A stretch of 64,000 nucleotides of DNA. Origin: Helicobacter aurati. GTDB taxonomy: Bacteria; Campylobacterota; Campylobacteria; Campylobacterales; Helicobacteraceae. The notes under the pieces are model-generated. The model searched no databases. It was not told the origin of the DNA and saw nothing but the letters and a program-made list of their open reading frames with translations. A program made the position numbers and the translations under genes. The DNA lies in NCBI RefSeq assembly GCF_003364265.1, contig NZ_NXLW01000004.1, positions 88,220 to 152,219 of the forward strand, written 5' to 3'. Shown here piece after piece: positions 58,801 through 64,000 of the stretch (positions within the stretch are counted from its first letter, which is position 1; every line of letters starts with the position of its first letter).

Positions 58801-59128
58801 TGAATCAACTTTGCTTCATTCGCAGGATTCTCAATTTGTAGTTCAACCCATCTTAGTAGTTAATTGGTTGGTACTCTTAAAGCAATGTGTGTTAAAAGGG
58901 GCTGCGCAAAGGGTGCGACCCAAACTTATGACTGTGTTAAGTATCATTGCTTCGCTTTTGCCTATTATGTTCTCTAGTGGCGTGGGAAGTGAGATTATAC
59001 GTGCTATTGCTGTGCCTATGTTGGGCGGCATGATAACTAGCACGCTTCTTACGCTTTTTATTATCCCAATATGTTTTTATTTGCTTAAAAAAAGAGCATT
59101 GCAATTATTGGATAGAAGTAGAATCTAA
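55886..59128 (+). CDS. cusA: CusA-type copper/silver RND efflux pump
   Basis: A 1080-residue heavy-metal RND transporter. TM4 carries AIGAMVDAAIVMIENAHK, the CusA form of the proton-relay helix. By eye alignment, Met582 (YMPVSN), Met632 (DPAPLSMLEV) and Met680 (GRTDMLLTG) match the Cu(I)/Ag(I)-binding Met triad of E. coli CusA (573/623/672), so monovalent metal export is likelier than zinc or cadmium. Cytoplasmic loops after TM4 and near 1000 carry extra polar residues. No CusB adaptor or CusC channel gene is adjacent. The short divergent region shares a promoter area with the ORF at 55542. Confidence 0.9.
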   Translation: MIDSIIAYSVKNKFIVLLLSALLFVVSIVTLQKLRFDALPDLSPPQVVIEINFPSQGPKIIQDQVTYPLVSELMSIADVETVRGISGYESALIYVIFKDKTDIYWARSRILEQLNQVRNIPANAKITLGSDSTSVGWAYQYILHSTSKNLAELRTLQDFYYKYALLGVDGVSEVASIGGFLQNYEVRIDNAKLLRYDLSLQEVIDSLARANNDSGGGVIIEGGFEKVIRANGYIKNEEDLENTFIKMQGNVPLRIRDIAEVTLVPQTRRGVADVNGEREVVGGIVMVKYNGNTYETLKRIKEKIAALNASNAEVQIESVYDRSELIQKAIFSLITTLVEESLIVLIVSVIFLLHLRSALVIVITLPLCVLFSALLMWIFNIESTIMSLGGIAIAIGAMVDAAIVMIENAHKNLSLARNKEKSCFSNTGNIQADNEDSALDNRQRNHIIVESAKQVGAPIFFALMIVIVSFLPIFALSGQEERLFSPLAYTKTFAMLIGALLSITVVPLLMVIFIKGRIICEEDNPINRFCIWFYSKALLLALRFKVFFLAICVALLVLGYFIVRGMNWEFMPQINEGIIMYMPVSNVAPSIDTSLAYLQKVDSVIKDFDEVEMVFGKAGRANTTSDPAPLSMLEVYMHLKPEFRFDSKQWANLREKLESKLQIAGITNSWTYPIRGRTDMLLTGIRTPLGIKLYGSDTQVLQQLAVTMESKLKTMQESLSVFAERANSGYYVDMQVEDSKLARYGVSKDSLFNVLTSALGGIEITKQIAGVENYPISLRLQDIQRNDIESIREIYIKTSLGFRPLRELAHISYANDPMELKSEKGLSVNFIYITPKEGVSAKAYKQKAMQILQDIQLPDGYYYEFSGESEYIEKALDTLQYIIPLSLFVIFILIFFALKSWNYTLLCFLTLPFAILGGLGAIEYFGFNLSIAGVVGLLALLGIASETSIVMLLYLEQSFKEMKQKFFCVNGNESTLLHSQDSQFVVQPILVVNWLVLLKQCVLKGAAQRVRPKLMTVLSIIASLLPIMFSSGVGSEIIRAIAVPMLGGMITSTLLTLFIIPICFYLLKKRALQLLDRSRI

Positions 59129-59251
59129 CGGTAAGCAAAGATTCTTTATTGGTTGGTATTGAGTGGGAATACTTTTGCAATTATCACCGTAAATTTGAAA
59201 TTTTGAGGATTGCAGAAATATTTAAATATCAAGAATATTGAATAAATATTG

Positions 59252-59327
59252 AATACAATCAATAGAGAAAGGTCATTGAAAGGAGTCTGTTATGCTGTCG
59301 GTAATTGGTAGAGCATTGCATTGGTAA
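59252..59327 (+). other. Promoter, ribosome site and an 11-codon ORF (possible gene stub)
   Basis: TACAAT (about 59253-59258), AAAGGAG (59279-59285) and an ATG at 59292 open a frame of only 11 codons (MLSVIGRALHW). It lies on the plus strand between the converging ends of cusA and lolA. The signals look like a real gene start, but the frame ends at once. It could be the stub of a deleted gene or a leader peptide with nothing to lead. Confidence 0.3.
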
Positions 59328-59335
59328 AATACTAC

Positions 59336-59884
59336 TTAATGCGCATCGATATATTCTACATCATCTGGTGGTTGCAAGAGGAAAACTTGAGAATCTATCA
59401 CAGGGTTTATCTCTACATCAGTGAAAGTAATAGAAATTTCATTGTCTAAATTATCTTTATAGGAAAGTAAATAAGGCTTAGAATCCTTTGCAATAAGTGT
59501 ATATTTTGTATCAGCTATTGTTGCTTCATATTCACCTTTTGTATTTTTTTTGACCATTTTAAGGATATGGATGAAGTCTACGTTTTCTTTGAGTTTTCCT
59601 ATTGTAACTTGCTTGAGGTTTGGTTCATAGACGAAAGCAGTGTCTTTTTCTAAATACACTTCTTTTTTCAACGGCATGATATATTCCCACTTTACTTTAT
59701 TTTCTTTGGCATAGAATCTACCTTGATAAATAGCTGGGGTAGCCCCTCGTTCGCCTTTAATCTCCTGTCTAAAATTTGCTTTGAGACTTTCAATATTGAG
59801 CCAGCCCGTATCATTCCCTAAGGCAAAGCAGCATAAAAAGAGAGTGATCACAATGATTTTATGTAGAGGAAGTATTTCGCGCAT
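59336..59884 (-). CDS. lolA: Outer-membrane lipoprotein carrier protein
   Basis: 182 residues with a signal peptide (KIIVITLFLCCFALG). LolA carries lipoproteins from LolCDE across the periplasm. The half-barrel fold is suggested by FRQEIKGERGATPAIYQGRF, VKWEYIMPLKKEVYLEKDTAFVYEPNLKQV and the C-terminal ISITFTDVEINPVIDSQVF, all at the positions usual for LolA. AAGGGATTA precedes the ATG. It follows the HlyD-type gene with a gap of 94 nt in the same direction. Confidence 0.9.
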   Translation of the reverse strand: MREILPLHKIIVITLFLCCFALGNDTGWLNIESLKANFRQEIKGERGATPAIYQGRFYAKENKVKWEYIMPLKKEVYLEKDTAFVYEPNLKQVTIGKLKENVDFIHILKMVKKNTKGEYEATIADTKYTLIAKDSKPYLLSYKDNLDNEISITFTDVEINPVIDSQVFLLQPPDDVEYIDAH

Positions 59885-59978
59885 ATTAATCCCTTACGAA
59901 AGTAAAATGAATATGCTAGCATGATAAATTAAATCATAAATTTCGCCGTTGTACTTAAGGGTTGATCTAATATGGGAA

Positions 59979-60998
59979 TTATAAGGTTATCAAAACACTC
60001 ATGCCTATACGCAATCCGCTCACTTTTTCTACGGGATATGCTTCTATTTCAAATGACTTTGCATCATAGTTTTGTGTGCTAGCAGTGGCTTTCCACGTGG
60101 CGAAATCTCCCATAACGGAGATATAAGTAACGCGGAATCTTACTTCTTTTTGCAAGGCTGGAATAAACCCTACAAATTCACTTCCTTTCTGGAATCTTGA
60201 GAGATAATTCTCACTAACGCTCAAACGTAACCAAGAGTCTTCTAAATCCACAAGCATAACCACAGGGAATCCGCTTGGTGCTAATTCGCCGCTATGAATA
60301 AGAATATTGCTTACTTCTCCGTTAGCTGGTGCTAAGGCTTTTATGTCTTCTGTGTAGGCTTGCACTTCTTGAACCTGTCCTAAGGCAGCTTTTTCTTTTT
60401 GTGTCGTTGCCTCTTTTGTTTCGTCTCTCGCTCCGCTTAGGGCGAGTCTGTACTGTTGATAACTTGCATTTTCATTGTTTTTAGCACTTTGGTAGGCTGC
60501 ATAAGCTTCGTCTCTTCTCTGTAAACTCATTACGCCGTCTTTGTAGAGCTCTTGTATTCGCTGATAGGTTTTATAAGCTAGTTGTGTTTGTGCTTTAGCG
60601 GCTTGCCAAATATCTTTTGCAGATTCTATATTCTCATTTCTTGAACCGTTGTGCGCCTCTTGATTAAGTGCCTTTGCCGCTTCGTATCCAGCCTCTGCTT
60701 GGGCAAGTTTGGCTTCTAATTCTGGGCTTTTAATGGTAAAAATAACATCACCTTTTTTTACAGTGTCCCCTTTGTGTACGAATATTGTATCAATTCTACC
60801 CGCAAGCTTTGAGCCTACGGTGTATTCACGTGCGCTTATTTGTCCCTGCAATACTTGTGCTTTGGGTTTATACGCTCGATAAAAAGTCGTGATAAGCCAT
60901 ACCACAATGGATAAAGCCACTGCGACTATAAAGAGAAGATTCCAAATTTTCTTTTTGTCGCGTAAGAAATTTTTATTGTTGTGTACAAACTCTGCCAT
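59979..60998 (-). CDS. HlyD/YhiI-type periplasmic adaptor
   Basis: A 339-residue membrane-fusion protein: N-terminal helix (about 20-40), lipoyl-type VGSKLAGRIDTIFVHKGDTVKKG, an Ala/Gln-rich alpha hairpin (about 85-215) and a second lipoyl half, IKALAPANGEVSNILIHSGELAP. It resembles the YhiI/HP1488 group, whose genes are normally followed by one or two ABC-2-type permease genes. Here lolA follows instead. The TolC-type gene lies 21 nt upstream. The pump of this exporter is not in the window. Confidence 0.88.
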   Translation of the reverse strand: MAEFVHNNKNFLRDKKKIWNLLFIVAVALSIVVWLITTFYRAYKPKAQVLQGQISAREYTVGSKLAGRIDTIFVHKGDTVKKGDVIFTIKSPELEAKLAQAEAGYEAAKALNQEAHNGSRNENIESAKDIWQAAKAQTQLAYKTYQRIQELYKDGVMSLQRRDEAYAAYQSAKNNENASYQQYRLALSGARDETKEATTQKEKAALGQVQEVQAYTEDIKALAPANGEVSNILIHSGELAPSGFPVVMLVDLEDSWLRLSVSENYLSRFQKGSEFVGFIPALQKEVRFRVTYISVMGDFATWKATASTQNYDAKSFEIEAYPVEKVSGLRIGMSVLITL

Positions 60999-61019
60999 TA
61001 TTTTTCCTCTTGTTTGGAT

Positions 61020-62501
61020 TTAGTGATGCACAATGGTAAAGAATTTTGTAATATCACCATGTAATGCCATAAGTTTGGCTAAATACAGAATCTCTTTATA
61101 GGCGATACTTTGTTGTTGCGTAAGGCTTGAGAGTAAGGCGTTTCTCGCGTCATTAACTTGTGTGCTTGTAGCGATGCCTTGTAAAAATGCTTTCTCTTGC
61201 AAGCGCAAATTTTCTTTTGCAAGTAAAATGCTGGAATTTAAGCTATTGTATTCTTGGTGCGTGAAGATAACTTGTTTGTAGCTTTTTGCAACAAGTAATT
61301 CTATATCTTTGATAGCTTGAGATTCTAAAGCAGTCGCGTGTAGCTGCTCTATTTTTGCAATTTGATATTTTTGTATTTTACCATCAGGAGAGAGGATAGA
61401 CCAATTCGCACCAATCCCCATAAACCAATTTGGTGCAATTTGCTCTAATCTTGAGCGATTGTCTGTAGCTATAAAAGAACCAAATGCTATAAGTTTTGGC
61501 ATAAAATTGCCAAATGCAATATGCTTTTTATACTCGGCTATCTGTTTGTTGTTGGCTGCAATACGTAATGCTGGATAACTTTGCAATGCCGAATCGATGT
61601 AGTATTGTTTGTTCTGCAATGTGTAATTTTCTAAGGATAAACTCGAGGTGGGTACAACATGTGTGCTATTAAGGATGCTATCAAGTGCCAATTGTGAAAC
61701 CTCTAAAGTATTGCGTGCAGCCAACGTGACGTTTTTTGCTTTATCGTAGGCTACCTGCGCTGTGAGTAATTCTATTTGTGCGATTTGTCCCAATTTATAG
61801 AGTTTGTTGGCGTTTTGATAGTGAATAAGTGCGCCTTGTTCCATTTCTTCGGAAACTTTAAGAATCTCTTTATGCAGTACAACGGCATAGTAGATTCCAA
61901 CTAATTCTTCAAAAGTGGCTAATTCTCTAAGACGTAATGCCTCACGGGAATCTTTTGCTAACACATTGGCTATCTTGCTTCCATACCATCGTTTTCCGCC
62001 CGTATAAATTGGATAAATAATATTGAGTGCTCCTAGTACTGCATCTTGCTGCATAAGCGTTATTGGTGTACTTATTGTCGTAAGAATATTAGAGAGTATA
62101 GGGTTAGTGTTGCCTATATTGGCTTGGATTTGTTGCAATGCCGCTCTATCGTGGATTACATCAAGTTCTAATTTTTTATCGAGGTGTAGATACAACGCGC
62201 TAAGACTTATTTCTGGGAGAAAGGAGAGTTTACTTGCTAATGCAAGCTTATCTGCTTTTTGTGTGTTAAGCATTTCGGAGCGAACGCCTTCATGCGTAGC
62301 TAATACTTGTTGCCACGCTTCTTGGATGCTAAAGGGATGCGTTGATTCTTCATTGCTTGCTATGCTGTGGGAATTTGTAGCAAAAGCTAACGGACAATGT
62401 AGGTAATTTAGCAAGAAATACACAAGAAAAATCTGACAAAGTGCTACAAGAATCCTTTGATAGTTGTAAAAAACTCTTTGCAATATTGCCATTTGTATCA
62501 A
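61020..62501 (-). CDS. TolC-like outer-membrane efflux channel
   Basis: An outer-membrane factor of 493 residues with N-terminal hydrophobic leader (ILVALCQIFLVYFLLNYL) and two OEP repeats. Helices run through KADKLALASKLSFLPEISLSA, IYPIYTGGKRWYGSKIANV and AFLQGIATSTQVNDARNALL. The start is TTG at 62501 with AAAAGG upstream; an ATG three codons on (62492) is possible. It pairs with the HlyD-type adaptor immediately downstream, similar to HP1489-HP1488 in H. pylori. Confidence 0.9.
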   Translation of the reverse strand: MIQMAILQRVFYNYQRILVALCQIFLVYFLLNYLHCPLAFATNSHSIASNEESTHPFSIQEAWQQVLATHEGVRSEMLNTQKADKLALASKLSFLPEISLSALYLHLDKKLELDVIHDRAALQQIQANIGNTNPILSNILTTISTPITLMQQDAVLGALNIIYPIYTGGKRWYGSKIANVLAKDSREALRLRELATFEELVGIYYAVVLHKEILKVSEEMEQGALIHYQNANKLYKLGQIAQIELLTAQVAYDKAKNVTLAARNTLEVSQLALDSILNSTHVVPTSSLSLENYTLQNKQYYIDSALQSYPALRIAANNKQIAEYKKHIAFGNFMPKLIAFGSFIATDNRSRLEQIAPNWFMGIGANWSILSPDGKIQKYQIAKIEQLHATALESQAIKDIELLVAKSYKQVIFTHQEYNSLNSSILLAKENLRLQEKAFLQGIATSTQVNDARNALLSSLTQQQSIAYKEILYLAKLMALHGDITKFFTIVHH

Positions 62502-62658
62502 ATAGCCTTTTGTTCAATATAAATGTCAATTATAGTCAATTTTTATTCAATATTATCAATAATTATGAGCAAGTCTATGATATAGCGTCAATAAGGCAAT
62601 CAAGAGAGTTTTTTAATTGTTGTATATTATATTATGAAAAATGTAACTTTAATAATAC

Positions 62659-62672
62659 AAAAAAAAAAAAAA
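62659..62672. repeat. Homopolymer tract of 14 A
   Basis: Fourteen consecutive A in the divergent region between the TolC-type gene and the chemoreceptor gene. The tract ends 23 nt before the -10 box at 62696, just upstream of the expected -35 region. Confidence 0.9.
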
Positions 62673-62695
62673 CGATAAAAAACTATAAAAATTAG

Positions 62696-62701
62696 TATAA
62701 T
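62696..62701 (+). promoter_or_regulatory. -10 box of the Cache chemoreceptor gene
   Basis: TATAAT about 85 nt before the ATG at 62787. The 14-A tract ends 23 nt upstream of it. The ribosome site is AAGG at 62777-62780. Confidence 0.55.
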
Positions 62702-62786
62702 AGATAAACATAAGCTGTTTCTAGCAAGCCAAATATCTCGTTGAGTGTTGGAACAAAGTTTATAGAATATTTTTACAAGGCTTCTT

Positions 62787-64000
62787 ATGATTTTTTCTCG
62801 GTTGAATATTGGAGCAAAAGTCTCCTGTATCATTGCATTGCTTGTTGTCGTTTGTGTTTGTGCTCTTTCTATTTGTGTTATCTTGTTTTCTAAAGAAGCA
62901 ATGGAAGGACAAAATGAGAAAATTCTCAATCAATCTACCTATAGGTATGCCAATTTGTTTAATGGTGTCGCGATGCAAACCCTTGATTTATTGCACGCAC
63001 GTGCTGGGGTGATTGATATGCAAATCAACAATAATCCGAATATCAGTGATTTGGAGAATGCTGTTGCTTCTCTCCTTGAGAGTATTCGCAGCACTAATTA
63101 TGTGTATTTGTATATTCCTAGATTGAATATTTCATTAAATGGAACGACTAATCAGCAGCAAGTTGTTATCCTCGCCGGGCAAGGAAGCATTGGGGAAAAG
63201 CCTCGTGTTATCGAGGATAACGGTTTGATAACACAATTCGAATCAATACATAAAGCAATGATAAATAATAGAGCAAGCCTTTCTGATCCTCAAAAGATTA
63301 ATTTTCAGAATCGAGAGTTGTTTGTTCAAAGTTTTTCTGTTCCTATTCATGATGCAAATGGTAATGCAATAGGGGCACTTGGTTGTTTGGTGGATTTTAA
63401 CATTATTGGAGCCCCTTTCCTTAGTCCAGAAGCACAAGTGTTTGTTAATGACCAAAGATTTGTGATAAACGAGAACGGTATTATTTCTGTGAATCAGAAT
63501 CCCCAATATGTAGGAGCTAAGTTAGATCAGCTTGTTCCTACACAACAGGCAAAAGATATTGTAGTAGCGGCGAAACAAGGTAGAGGAGGGATATTTCCTT
63601 ATCGTACTGCAGCTGGAATAGAAGGGGTAATAAGCATGTATGCCGTTGAGCCGATTCCTGAAAGTGGTGCTTATTGGAACATTATTTCTTATATCCCGAA
63701 TAGTTCAATCATGCAACCGATTATTAAGCTTACTTGGATAATTATTGTACTTGGGGTTGCATCGATTGTTTTAGTTGTTTTAGTTACTATGTTATATCTT
63801 CGTGTATCGGTAACATCGCGCATACGGATTATTCGTAATATTCTTGCAGAATGTTTCAAATACCTCAATCATGAAACCAAACAACCGCCTGTCCTAGTTC
63901 CAGTCAACTCCCATGACGAACTAGGCAATATGGCAGAAGCCATTAATGCCAACATAGAAAAAACACAAAAGAGCCTAGAACAAGATTCTCATGCAGTTTC
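62787..64000 (+). CDS. Methyl-accepting chemotaxis protein, 5' part (cut by window edge)
   Basis: An open frame from the ATG at 62787 to the window edge, about 404 residues visible. Membrane helix 1 (about 10-33, VSCIIALLVVVCVCALSICV), a long periplasmic dCache-type sensor (about 34-310) with RELFVQSFSVPIHDANGNAIGALGCLVDF and NENGIISVNQNPQYVGA, a second helix (about 315-338), and the start of a HAMP-like linker. The signalling domain lies beyond the edge. dCache sensors usually bind amino acids, organic acids or other small ligands; the ligand here is unknown. The promoter is preceded by the 14-A tract. Confidence 0.93.
   Translation, partial: MIFSRLNIGAKVSCIIALLVVVCVCALSICVILFSKEAMEGQNEKILNQSTYRYANLFNGVAMQTLDLLHARAGVIDMQINNNPNISDLENAVASLLESIRSTNYVYLYIPRLNISLNGTTNQQQVVILAGQGSIGEKPRVIEDNGLITQFESIHKAMINNRASLSDPQKINFQNRELFVQSFSVPIHDANGNAIGALGCLVDFNIIGAPFLSPEAQVFVNDQRFVINENGIISVNQNPQYVGAKLDQLVPTQQAKDIVVAAKQGRGGIFPYRTAAGIEGVISMYAVEPIPESGAYWNIISYIPNSSIMQPIIKLTWIIIVLGVASIVLVVLVTMLYLRVSVTSRIRIIRNILAECFKYLNHETKQPPVLVPVNSHDELGNMAEAINANIEKTQKSLEQDSHAV

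Noticed and set aside
59293..59330. tRNA-like string GGTAGAGCATTGCA, resembling a D-arm
   Set aside because: No matching acceptor stem, anticodon arm or T-arm follows. The T-arm sequence GTTCGAATC is absent.

Overview
The window is AT-rich (roughly 36-38% G+C by eye), densely coding DNA with the gene content and codon habits of a Helicobacter species. Indicators are the acpP-fabF-accA order, a VacA-type autotransporter, lactate permease plus the LutABC lactate oxidase, a heptose-LPS gene (hldE), several RND pumps, chemoreceptors, and T/A-rich promoters carrying only a TATAAT-like -10. A VacA-like protein alongside non-pylori gene orders suggests an enterohepatic rather than gastric species. 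That assignment is inference. I saw no rRNA, tRNA, CRISPR array or intact insertion sequence.

Layout. 1-689 (-): 5' part of glutamate synthase gltB, cut by the window edge. 1184-3651 (+): fatty-acid operon acpP-fabF-accA. 3851-4486 (-): sodB. 4918-6579 (+): lactate permease. 6765-8399 (+): a YojI/SyrD-like ABC exporter, facing a poorly conserved stretch (8443-9114) that holds two small minus-strand ORFs and a run of nine C. 9310-10815 (-): aldehyde dehydrogenase. 11210-18178 (-): a long housekeeping run read as valS-era-hldE-motE-like-ispH. 18294-23106 (+): a MetF-like reductase, an MBOAT O-acyltransferase with its SGNH partner, and an SMP-30-like secreted lactonase, followed by a decayed MBOAT copy. 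23478-26215 (-): a chemoreceptor with a periplasmic CxxCH haem motif and a GT9 glycosyltransferase. 26417-34190 (+): a 1618-residue autotransporter and addB. 34251-37370 (-): an AcrB-type RND pump. 37569-40003 (+): a small outer-membrane barrel and an enlarged GTPase Der. 40030-44016 (-): a MacA-like adaptor, a TolC-like channel and a trypsin-fold protein with no catalytic triad. 44176-48936: PPIase, oligoendopeptidase F, and a histidine kinase/response regulator pair followed by a small secreted protein. 49261-53426 (-): lutABC plus a secreted helical protein. 53657-55501 (+): acylphosphatase and MurF. 55886-59128 (+): a CusA-type Cu/Ag pump. 59336-62501 (-): lolA, an HlyD-type adaptor and a TolC-type channel. 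62787-64000 (+): start of a Cache-domain chemoreceptor, cut by the window edge.

How the genes work together. Lactate taken up by LctP can be oxidised by LutABC, although the two loci are about 46 kb apart. Envelope functions dominate: LPS heptose synthesis (HldE, GT9), O-acylation, lipoprotein transport (LolA), MurF, surface proteins and four separated parts of tripartite efflux pumps. Neither inner-membrane RND pump has its adaptor or channel next to it, and neither adaptor/channel pair has its pump.

The points most worth a second look are: the possible small-peptide/exporter locus with a poly-C tract near 8.4-9.1 kb; an 11-bp tandem repeat inside the era N-terminus; a 14-A tract upstream of a chemoreceptor promoter; the haem-type chemoreceptor; the triad-less protease-like protein; gene remnants at 11.0-11.2 and 23.15-23.25 kb; and a window-wide excess of the pentamer GAATC/GATTC in coding and non-coding DNA.
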